Of a DNA stretch of 10,294 nucleotides, positions 1 through 6,138 are shown piece by piece. Every line of letters starts with the position of its first letter. Positions within the stretch are counted from its first letter, which is position 1. Origin of the DNA: Candidatus Avelusimicrobium ruminicola (GTDB lineage Bacteria > Elusimicrobiota > Elusimicrobia > Elusimicrobiales > Elusimicrobiaceae); the NCBI GenBank assembly GCA_900319885.1, contig ONQH01000054.1, forward strand, positions 1-10,294, in the 5' to 3' direction. The translations under genes and the position numbers were made by a program. The notes under the pieces were generated by a model. It was given only the letters and a program-made list of their open reading frames with translations. It did not search any database and had not been told where the DNA came from.

Positions 1-51
1 TGGGAAAAAACCGATAAAGCCGCAGCGTTAAAAAAAGCGGCGGGGAAGTAG
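1..51 (+). CDS. C-terminal tail of an unidentified protein (partial)
   Basis: An open frame enters from the left edge and ends at a TAG at 49-51. Only 16 residues are visible, rich in Lys and Ala (WEKTDKAAALKKAAGK). The next gene's ATG lies 6 bases past the stop, and the GGGGAAG before the stop (42-48) can serve as its ribosome-binding site, so the two are probably co-transcribed. The tail is too short to identify. Its reality rests on frame continuity and on this spacing. Confidence 0.55.
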   Translation, partial: WEKTDKAAALKKAAGK

Positions 52-57
52 AAACTT

Positions 58-597
58 ATGAAAAAAGTTTGTTTAGTGCTAACTAACGGTTTTGAAGAAG
101 CGGAAGCCGTGGGCACGTTTGCTATTTTGCGCCGGGCCGGCCTGACAGTAGATATTTTCTCACTTACGCAGGCGGACGCTACGGGACGTTTTGGCCTAAC
201 GTGTACCCAATTAAAACCGTTTTCTATGTTGCGCGGGGCCGATTATGACGCGTTGGTTTTGCCCGGTGGGCCGCAATATGCCGAGTTGGAAAAAAGCGCG
301 GGTGTGCAGGCTTTGCTCAAAGAATTTATGCAGGCGAATAAAGTGGTGGCGGCCATTTGCGCCAGCCCTACTATTTTGGGCCGCGCCGGCTATTTGAAAG
401 GGAAAAATTATACGTGTTTTACGTCTATGAACGAGGACTTTGGCGGCCATTTTACCGGGGAATATGTGGCGGTGGACGGCAACCTCATCACCGGGCAATC
501 TGCGGCGGCCAGTATTGACTTTGGCCTTGCCATTGCAGAAAAACTGTTAGGCAAAGAGAAAGTGGACCAAGTCAAAGCCAGTATTTACTACAAATAG
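58..597 (+). CDS. DJ-1/PfpI-family protein (YajL/ThiJ-like)
   Basis: The 179-residue product has the usual length and layout of the DJ-1/PfpI superfamily. The N-terminal strand and helix carry GFEEAEA; Glu16 aligns with human DJ-1 Glu18, which hydrogen-bonds the reactive cysteine. The nucleophile elbow AAICASP places Cys101 where DJ-1 has Cys106. A GG pair at 70-71 precedes the middle helix, and the C-terminal GNLITGQ...SIDFGLAIAEKLLG segment matches the family's last strand and helix. The His that follows the elbow in human DJ-1 (His126) has no clear counterpart in the KNYTCFTSMNEDF stretch. Known members act in oxidative-stress protection, chaperoning or debated protein/nucleotide deglycation. 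The family is clear; the reaction is not. It is cytoplasmic (no signal peptide). It lies 6 bases after an upstream gene and converges on the M20 gene with a 3-base gap. Confidence 0.93.
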   Translation: MKKVCLVLTNGFEEAEAVGTFAILRRAGLTVDIFSLTQADATGRFGLTCTQLKPFSMLRGADYDALVLPGGPQYAELEKSAGVQALLKEFMQANKVVAAICASPTILGRAGYLKGKNYTCFTSMNEDFGGHFTGEYVAVDGNLITGQSAAASIDFGLAIAEKLLGKEKVDQVKASIYYK

Positions 598-600
598 CGA

Positions 601-1917
601 TTATTTTTTGACATCTGCGGCACTGGGGAGTGGCAATAAATCCATCCCGTATGCAAAATCAAATACAACGCCGGCTATAAACTCTAACTGGTGGTAAAAA
701 TCTGCCTCGCGGATAAATTCATCAGCGGCATGGGCCGAGTTGGTATCCAGCGGATCCATAGCCGGCCCTAAACCGTAAGTAATTACCCCTAATTTACGTA
801 AAAATTCATTATCGCCCGAAGCCGGACTTAACCCGGGAACGGTAATAGCCCCGGGAATCAATTTTTGCGCGGTGTTTTGGATGGAGGCAAACAACGGGTC
901 AGTTCCGTCCATAGATGCCGGCGCCGGAAATTCCGGCCGTTCTAGCACTTCTAGTACAATGTTTTTATCGTCCTTAAATAAGGCCTGTAACTCGGTAAAG
1001 AAAGCCTCCGGGTCTGTAGTGGGTAATAACCGTACGTTTAAGATAGCACTAGCGGAAGAACCGGTGCTGTGGGGCTCCGCTTGCGACGATATTTGCGTAG
1101 GGGTAAGCGTGTCTTGTAATTGAGACTTAAAAAACGGATCTTGCACCATAAGCGCGGCCGCGTTTTGGCGGTTTTGCGGATTTTCGTCGTGCAAAAGGAT
1201 ATTGAGCGTGGTTTTCCCGTCTTCATCTTGAAACGGTAAAATGGCAGTAAGTAGCGTGCGTGCCGGAGCGGTTAATTGGGCAGGCCGATGCCAATTTTCT
1301 ATTTTAGCCAGGGCTTGCGAAAGCGCATATACCGCATTGTCCCCGGTAGGCATAGATGTATGGCCTTCTTTTCCGTACGCGGTAATTTTAATATCCATAT
1401 ACAGTTTTGTGGCGGCTTCCGCAAATACAATAGGGGTGCTTTCCGGGTTTTGAATAATGCCGCCCCCTTCGTTGAGTGCATAGCCGGGGGCAATTTTATC
1501 CCACTGGGTGGCACCCAACCACAAAAGGCCGCTGTCACTGCCGGATTCCTCCCCGGAGGTGGCTAAAAAAATGATGTCGCGCACGGGTTTTTGCTTTTGC
1601 TGGGCCAGCCACGTAAATAACGCCAAATAATTGGCGGTATAATTTTTGGCATCCGTTGTGCCCAGCCCATAAATTTTTCCGTCTTTTTGGGTAGCCTTGA
1701 AAGGGGGAAAAGTCCCTATTTTTTGTTTATTAAATTGCTTGTAAATGTAACGGGCCGCTGCAATTTCGTCCGGGTTGGAAACGGACGTATCAATTGCTAC
1801 CAAATCCATTAAATGGGTTTTGGCCTGTTGCTTAAGGGTATCCCAGGTAGCGTTTTGGGCGTGTAACGCGCCGGTAACTACTAGCAATATACTTAGTAGG
1901 GCATATTTATTTTTCAT
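601..1917 (-). CDS. Exported M20-family metallopeptidase lacking the first metal-ligand segment
   Basis: The 438-residue product starts at the ATG at 1917, which overlaps the DUF192 stop (ATGAAAAATAA); a TTG two codons earlier is a weaker start. A Sec signal peptide (about 1-20, ending ALHA before Gln) predicts export. M20 hallmarks, numbered from this ATG: bridging Asp89 in YGLGTTDAK, catalytic Glu123 and ligand Glu124 in TSGEESGS, ligand Glu150 in NEGGG, lid-domain His186 in GKEGHTSMP, and last ligand His396 in SAHAADE. The family's HxD motif (first zinc ligand plus the Asp that orients it), expected some 30-35 residues before Asp89, is absent: helix ARYIYKQFNKQKI runs straight into GTFPPF, which normally follows HxD. 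About 40-50 residues seem missing, in frame, near base 1717. If the sequence is right, zinc binding should be impaired. Relatives are carboxypeptidases, aminoacylases and dipeptidases; the substrate here is unknown. It is second in an operon with DUF192. Confidence 0.88.
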   Translation of the reverse strand: MKNKYALLSILLVVTGALHAQNATWDTLKQQAKTHLMDLVAIDTSVSNPDEIAAARYIYKQFNKQKIGTFPPFKATQKDGKIYGLGTTDAKNYTANYLALFTWLAQQKQKPVRDIIFLATSGEESGSDSGLLWLGATQWDKIAPGYALNEGGGIIQNPESTPIVFAEAATKLYMDIKITAYGKEGHTSMPTGDNAVYALSQALAKIENWHRPAQLTAPARTLLTAILPFQDEDGKTTLNILLHDENPQNRQNAAALMVQDPFFKSQLQDTLTPTQISSQAEPHSTGSSASAILNVRLLPTTDPEAFFTELQALFKDDKNIVLEVLERPEFPAPASMDGTDPLFASIQNTAQKLIPGAITVPGLSPASGDNEFLRKLGVITYGLGPAMDPLDTNSAHAADEFIREADFYHQLEFIAGVVFDFAYGMDLLPLPSAADVKK

Positions 1918-2347
1918 AGGCAAATTGCACTTTGCTTCCGGGGGTAATGTGATGCTTTTGGGCGGTGGTAGCAGCCAGTTCTAACACGTACTTCCCGTAA
2001 CCTGCCGCTTGGGCTACCTCGTAATCGGGGGTGTAAGTGTAGGAGTGCGGCACCTCCTCCGCCACGTGAGCAACCGTTTGGTCGCTGGTTATAAAAACAA
2101 TGTCCAAATCAATTAGCGTGTTCTTCATCCAAAATAATTGTTCTTGGTCTTTATCAAATACAAAAAGCATGCCTTGGTTTTCCGGCAGGTCGGTTACAAA
2201 CATAAGGCCGCGTTCTTGTTTTTCGGGGGTATCCGCCACGCGTGCCTGTACCACAAAACCATCCGGCAAAGTAACGGGAATCGTTTGGTAATGCTTGCAT
2301 GCCCCTAACGTTAGTAAAACGGCGCATAATAAGAAAAACCGCTTCAT
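1907..2347 (-). CDS. DUF192-family lipoprotein
   Basis: The 146-residue product begins MKRFFLLCAVLLTLGACK: two positive residues, a hydrophobic core and a lipobox (LGAC) with lipidated Cys17, so it is a predicted lipoprotein. The rest is one DUF192 domain (about 25-143), recognised by RGLMFVTDLP, GMLFVFD, FWMKNTLIDLDIVFI and a C-terminal YVLEL...GSKV. DUF192 proteins are small secreted or periplasmic beta-rich proteins with no settled biochemical role, so no function is assigned. The frame stays open upstream to 2407, but the ATG at 2347 gives the signal peptide and sits exactly at the predicted transcription start, with no Shine-Dalgarno sequence before it. The gene's last bases contain the start of the M20 gene (11-base overlap), implying translational coupling. 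Confidence 0.9.
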   Translation of the reverse strand: MKRFFLLCAVLLTLGACKHYQTIPVTLPDGFVVQARVADTPEKQERGLMFVTDLPENQGMLFVFDKDQEQLFWMKNTLIDLDIVFITSDQTVAHVAEEVPHSYTYTPDYEVAQAAGYGKYVLELAATTAQKHHITPGSKVQFAYEK

Positions 2348-2353
2348 ATAAAA

Positions 2354-2362
2354 AGTATAGCA
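2354..2362 (-). promoter_or_regulatory. Extended -10 promoter of the DUF192-M20 operon (probably leaderless)
   Basis: Read on the minus strand, TGCTATACT is an extended -10 (TG, one base, TATACT at 2359-2354). A weak -35-like TTGCCG lies 19 bases upstream (2384-2379). Counting seven positions past the hexamer puts +1 at 2347, the A of the DUF192 ATG. No purine-rich ribosome-binding site lies between. Confidence 0.6.
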
Positions 2363-2409
2363 AAAAATACCGCTGGCGCGGCAATGCAATAGCGCAGATA
2401 AAAGCAAAG

Positions 2410-2418
2410 TGTTATAAT
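2410..2418 (+). promoter_or_regulatory. Extended -10 promoter of the peptide-transporter operon (probably leaderless)
   Basis: TGTTATAAT is a consensus -10 (TATAAT at 2413-2418) with the TG extension. The expected start point seven bases on is 2425, the A of the ATG of the first transporter gene. Only ATATAT lies between, with no Shine-Dalgarno sequence. No clear -35 is seen at 17 bases. Confidence 0.65.
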
Positions 2419-2424
2419 ATATAT

Positions 2425-3393
2425 ATGACGGAGCCGATTTTACGCGTAGAAAATTTGTCGCTTAGTTTTGTGACCGAGAACGGGACTGTTCCCGTGCTAC
2501 ATCATCTGTCCTACTCATTACCCAAAGGCAAAATATTAGCGGTGGTGGGGGAGTCCGGCAGCGGCAAAACCGTACAGGCACTATCTATCCTTAAATTATT
2601 GGCTCCTAATGCGCGCGTAGATAGCGGTAAAGTGATTTACAGGGGAAAGAACCTGCTTGCCTGTAAAGAAAATACATTACGCAACGTGCGCGGCAGCAAA
2701 ATTGCGATGATTTTTCAGGACCCGGGCTCCAGTTTGAACCCGGTGCTTACCATTGGCGAGCAACTGACCGAAACGTTGCGCGCTCACCGTAAAATGTCCC
2801 AAGAGGCGGCCCGCAAAAAAGCGGCGCAACTGCTCACGCAAGTGGGGATTACCGAGGCCGAAAAACGTTTGACGGAATACCCCTTCCAATTTTCGGGCGG
2901 TATGTGCCAGCGTGTGATGATTGCCATGGCCCTGGCGTTAGACCCGGATATTTTAATTGCCGATGAACCTACCACCGCCTTGGATGTTACCATCCAAGCA
3001 CAGATTTTAACGCTTATTAAAGAGTTACAACGCCAAAACGGGATGTCTGTCATTTTTATCACGCACAATTTAGCGGTAGCCGCCCAAGTGGCTGACGAAG
3101 TCTTGGTGCTCTATGCCGGGCAATGTATGGAGTTGGCCCCGGCCCCAGATTTATTTGCCAAACCGCTACATCCCTATACCCAAGGGTTACTGAGTTCTTT
3201 GGCCAGTGTAACACACAAAGCACAACGTCTGCCGGTGATCGCGGGGACGCCTCCGCGCCCGGGTGAAATTGTAAAAGGTTGCCCGTTTGCGCCGCGCTGT
3301 ACGCAGGCCACGACGAAATGTTTTGAAACGTGCCCGCCTTTATTTGCCCAAAAATCCCGTCAAGTGCGTTGTTATTTACAGGAGGCTCAATGA
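2425..3393 (+). CDS. Dipeptide/oligopeptide ABC importer, ATP-binding protein D
   Basis: The 322-residue cytoplasmic ATPase belongs to the OppD/DppD group. Visible motifs: Walker A GESGSGKT (42-49), Q-loop Gln98 in IFQDP, signature FSGGMCQR (156-163), Walker B ILIADEP with catalytic Glu181, and the H-loop His214 in FITHNL. A C-terminal oligo_HPY extension follows (HPYTQGLLSS, 249-258), then a Cys-rich tail with Cys286, Cys292, Cys299, Cys303 and Cys316. This Cys cluster is typical of the D subunit and binds an iron-sulfur cluster in a studied mycobacterial transporter. The open frame extends upstream to 2299, but the ATG at 2425 fits the family N-terminus and the predicted transcription start. 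The signature has Cys where Arg or Gln is usual after SGGM. It is first in a D-F-B-C operon and its stop overlaps the next start (ATGA). Dipeptide, oligopeptide or nickel specificity cannot be told from the ATPase. Confidence 0.93.
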   Translation: MTEPILRVENLSLSFVTENGTVPVLHHLSYSLPKGKILAVVGESGSGKTVQALSILKLLAPNARVDSGKVIYRGKNLLACKENTLRNVRGSKIAMIFQDPGSSLNPVLTIGEQLTETLRAHRKMSQEAARKKAAQLLTQVGITEAEKRLTEYPFQFSGGMCQRVMIAMALALDPDILIADEPTTALDVTIQAQILTLIKELQRQNGMSVIFITHNLAVAAQVADEVLVLYAGQCMELAPAPDLFAKPLHPYTQGLLSSLASVTHKAQRLPVIAGTPPRPGEIVKGCPFAPRCTQATTKCFETCPPLFAQKSRQVRCYLQEAQ

Positions 3394-4187
3394 CCGCCGC
3401 GTTAGTAGTGCGAAACCTGGCTAAAACCTACGTGCGTAAGCCGTGGATGGGGGCCGCTATTCAAAAAGAAGTGCTACGGGATGTAAACTTGACCCTGGAA
3501 AAAGGCAAAGTGTTAGGCTTGGTAGGGGAAAGCGGATGCGGCAAGAGTACACTGTGCAAAGTCATCTTGGGCATTGAACCGATTACTTCGGGTACGGTGG
3601 AAATCAACGGGAAAAACAGTGCCTCTTTTGGAAAGAAAGAGTGGCGTGCATTACGCCGGGAATTGCAAGTGGTTTACCAAGACCCGTATGCCAGTTTGGA
3701 TCCGCGCTTTACCGTGCGCCAACTGATTAGCGAACCGCTGGATATTCATGGCTTGTATACAGATAAAGCCTCCCGTGAAAAATATTTGCGGGAAGTCTTA
3801 GCGGCGGTGCAGTTAGACAGTGCCTATTTGGACCGGTTTGCGCATGAATTTTCGGGTGGGCAACGCCAACGTATTGCGATTGCGCGCGCCCTGGTGCTTA
3901 ACCCCTCTATTTTAATTGCCGATGAGCCGGTGTCCGCCTTAGATGTTTCGGTCCAGGCGCAAATTTTGAATTTGCTCAAAGATATTCAGCATAAGCGTAA
4001 TTTGTCTATGCTGTTTGTCACGCACGATTTGGCCGTGGCGCGCTTTTTATGTGACGATATTGCAGTCATGCATAACGGACATATTGTAGAATATGCCCCG
4101 GCCGAAGAATTATTTTGCGCGCCGAAAGAAACGTACACGCAAAACTTGTTGGCGGCGGTGCCTACGGTACCCGGGAGGGAAGCATGA
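3390..4187 (+). CDS. Dipeptide/oligopeptide ABC importer, ATP-binding protein F
   Basis: The 265-residue second ATPase pairs with the D subunit. Motifs: Walker A GESGCGKS (46-53), Q-loop Gln97 in YQDP, signature FSGGQRQR (154-161), Walker B ILIADEP with Glu179, and the H-loop His212 in FVTHDL. DPYASLDPR after the Q-loop and the insertion before the Walker A helix are typical of OppF/DppF. The start is the ATG at 3390, overlapping the previous stop as ATGA and preceded by GGAGG at 3381-3385. The chain ends soon after the family's YTQNLLAAVP segment (249-258), so it lacks the Cys-rich tail seen in its partner and is shorter than many F subunits (often above 300 residues). The same ATGA overlap links it to the permease gene, supporting stoichiometric coupled translation. 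Confidence 0.93.
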   Translation: MTAALVVRNLAKTYVRKPWMGAAIQKEVLRDVNLTLEKGKVLGLVGESGCGKSTLCKVILGIEPITSGTVEINGKNSASFGKKEWRALRRELQVVYQDPYASLDPRFTVRQLISEPLDIHGLYTDKASREKYLREVLAAVQLDSAYLDRFAHEFSGGQRQRIAIARALVLNPSILIADEPVSALDVSVQAQILNLLKDIQHKRNLSMLFVTHDLAVARFLCDDIAVMHNGHIVEYAPAEELFCAPKETYTQNLLAAVPTVPGREA

Positions 4188-5209
4188 CCCGTTATATTTT
4201 GCGGCGTTTATGTTTGTTGCCGCTTGTTGTCTTGGGCGTAACGTTTTTGTTATTCTTTTTAACCCAGCGCTTAAGCCCGGAAATGCGCGCTTCCTTATAT
4301 GTAAAAGACCCGCGCCAAATGAACGCCTTGGAAGAAGTCATCCGGCAATACGGCCTGCGTGATAACGTATTTAAGCAATACGGGCGGTGGCTAAAAAATG
4401 TGGCGCATGGCGATTTAGGCTATAGCCCCAGTGCCAATATGCCCGTGGCACAAGCGCTCAAACAATATCTGCCCGCCACCATCCAGTTGGCTTTTGTCAC
4501 CATGATTTTGGTGGTGTTTTTTGGCGTGTGGTTTGGGGCGGCCTCTGCCGTGCATAAAGATAAATGGCAAGATATAGTGGCACGTTTGATTTCGGTAGGG
4601 GGGTTTTCGCTGCCGATTTTTGTGTTGGGCCTACTACTACTGATGGTGTTTTATGGGCAATTACACTGGTTCTCGCCGGGGGGATACTCTATTCAAACGG
4701 ATATTATTATCCATGGGGCCGGGTTCAAGACATATACCGGATTCTTACTTATTGATAGTTTGCTGAACGGACAATGGCGCGTATTTGGGGATGTGCTATC
4801 CCATTTGGTATTACCGGCTATGACGTTATGTATCGGTTCGTTTGCGCTTATGGTACGTGTGATGCGTTCTTCTATGCTTGAAGAACTTAGTAAAGATTAT
4901 GTGCGTACGGCCCGCGCAAAGGGGTTAAGCAAATATCAGGTAGTTTATAAACACGCCGGAAAAAACGCCATTATCCCGGTGATTACCTTGGCTGGGATTC
5001 AATTTATCCGTCTGTTAGGGGGCACGGTGATTGTGGAAACTATTTTTGACTACCCGGGCATTGGCCGTTTTGGCGTATTGGCGGCGCAACAACTGGATAT
5101 TGCCGGTATTTTAGGGTTTTCATTTCTAGTGGCTATTTTGTTTGTAGCGGGCAATTTACTTTCGGACATTTTGTATACGGCGGTGGATCCGCGGATCCGT
5201 TTGGAGTAA
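4184..5209 (+). CDS. Dipeptide/oligopeptide ABC importer, inner-membrane permease B
   Basis: The 341-residue permease is of the OppB/DppB type. It opens with YILRRLCLLPLVVLGVTFLL (first membrane segment, about 4-28), the usual start of this subunit. Further hydrophobic spans lie near 98-122, 137-158, 205-226, 265-285 and 307-330. The cytoplasmic coupling (EAA-type) loop is EELSKDYVRTARAKGLS (233-249), and DYPGIGRFG and the final VDPRIR are family marks. The start at 4184 forms an ATGA overlap with the ATPase stop and has GGGAGGGA at 4173-4180. The segment between the third and fourth spans (about 160-204) is fairly long. It should form the translocation pore with permease C, three bases downstream. 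Confidence 0.92.
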   Translation: MTRYILRRLCLLPLVVLGVTFLLFFLTQRLSPEMRASLYVKDPRQMNALEEVIRQYGLRDNVFKQYGRWLKNVAHGDLGYSPSANMPVAQALKQYLPATIQLAFVTMILVVFFGVWFGAASAVHKDKWQDIVARLISVGGFSLPIFVLGLLLLMVFYGQLHWFSPGGYSIQTDIIIHGAGFKTYTGFLLIDSLLNGQWRVFGDVLSHLVLPAMTLCIGSFALMVRVMRSSMLEELSKDYVRTARAKGLSKYQVVYKHAGKNAIIPVITLAGIQFIRLLGGTVIVETIFDYPGIGRFGVLAAQQLDIAGILGFSFLVAILFVAGNLLSDILYTAVDPRIRLE

Positions 5210-5212
5210 GTT

Positions 5213-6085
5213 ATGAAATCGCGTTTACTGAAACGAATTTGTAAAAATAAAACGTCTCTCACCGGGTTGATTTTTGTATTGCTTTTTGCGCTCATGGCGT
5301 TGTTTGCCCCGGTGTTGGCTCCGGTGCAAAATGCCAATAACCCTTACCAACTGCCGCAAACCAGTTATCAAATTGAACCCCAAGGCCCCTCTGCCCAGCA
5401 TTGGTTGGGCACTACCGAGCAACAATATGACCTCTATTACGGGGTGATATGGGGGGCACGGTTAGCCTTCAAAATTGGCATTACCGTTACACTGCTGGCG
5501 TTTTTGATTGGCCTTTTAGTGGGGGGCATAGCCGCATATTTTGGCGGTAAGGTTGATGAAGCCCTCATGCGCTTTACGGATGTAGTATTTGCAATTCCTT
5601 CCTTGGTGCTGGCTATGGTAATTGCCGCCATGCTGGGGCCGGATATTAAGAATATGATGATTGCGCTCACTGCGGTAGCGTGGCCTTCGTATGCGCGTTT
5701 AGTGCGGGGGGATATTTTATCTGTTAAAGAGCGCGGGTTTGTTACGGCGGCCCGTACCTTGGGGGCCAGCGGCAGCCGGATTTTTTGGCGTCACATTATT
5801 CCCAACTCTATTTATCCTTCCGTAGTAGTGGCCAGTTTGGATATTGGGTACGTGGTGCTGACTGCTGCCTCGCTTTCATTTTTAGGCTTGGGGGCACAAC
5901 CCGGTACAGCCGATTGGGGACAACTGATTGCCATGGCGCGTAACTGGGTATTAGGGGCCCCGGGGCATCCGCTGGCCTATTGGTATACAGTCGTAGTGCC
6001 GGGCGGAGCGATTTTTTTGTTTGTACTGGGTTGGAACTTGTTGGGGGATGCGTTCCGGGACATTCTGGATCCGCGCCAAGGGTAA
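5213..6085 (+). CDS. Dipeptide/oligopeptide ABC importer, inner-membrane permease C
   Basis: The 290-residue permease is of the OppC/DppC type. The N-terminal membrane segment (about 15-36) is followed by an extracytoplasmic stretch reaching HWLGTTEQQYDLYYGVIWGAR. Most family members have LGTDxxGRD there, so this position is divergent although the rest is standard. Further spans lie near 85-110, 124-142, 146-163, 203-225 and 257-280. The coupling loop is VKERGFVTAARTLGAS (171-186), followed by IFWRHIIPN. LSFLGLGAQP and the final GDAFRDILDPR are family signatures. GGAG at 5203-5206 serves the ATG. It is the last gene of the transporter operon; no substrate-binding protein follows. Confidence 0.92.
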   Translation: MKSRLLKRICKNKTSLTGLIFVLLFALMALFAPVLAPVQNANNPYQLPQTSYQIEPQGPSAQHWLGTTEQQYDLYYGVIWGARLAFKIGITVTLLAFLIGLLVGGIAAYFGGKVDEALMRFTDVVFAIPSLVLAMVIAAMLGPDIKNMMIALTAVAWPSYARLVRGDILSVKERGFVTAARTLGASGSRIFWRHIIPNSIYPSVVVASLDIGYVVLTAASLSFLGLGAQPGTADWGQLIAMARNWVLGAPGHPLAYWYTVVVPGGAIFLFVLGWNLLGDAFRDILDPRQG

Positions 6086-6101
6086 GATACCCGGCAAAGT
6101 A

Positions 6102-6110
6102 TGCTACAAG
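6102..6110 (+). promoter_or_regulatory. Possible extended -10 promoter before the acyl-CoA ligase
   Basis: TGCTACAAG in the 53-base gap after the transporter operon resembles the TGCTACAAT elements before the tRNA and cinA. Its last base departs from consensus and no -35 is evident. The gap suggests a separate transcription unit, but readthrough from the transporter cannot be excluded. Confidence 0.35.
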
Positions 6111-6138
6111 ATAAATATACCGATTTTGTGAGGTGTTT

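Noticed and set aside
571..612. Inverted repeat GTCAAA / TTTGAC between the convergent genes
   Set aside because: The stem is only 6 bp with a loop of about 30 bases and the arms are coding sequence; not a credible terminator.
2413..2426. AT-repeat tract as a microsatellite or regulatory repeat
   Set aside because: It is short and fully accounted for by the TATAAT promoter element and the start codon.
5185..5198. 14-base perfect palindrome GGATCCGCGGATCC near the end of permease B
   Set aside because: It encodes the conserved VDPRIR ending of this family; the symmetry follows from codon choice and there is no other sign of an operator.
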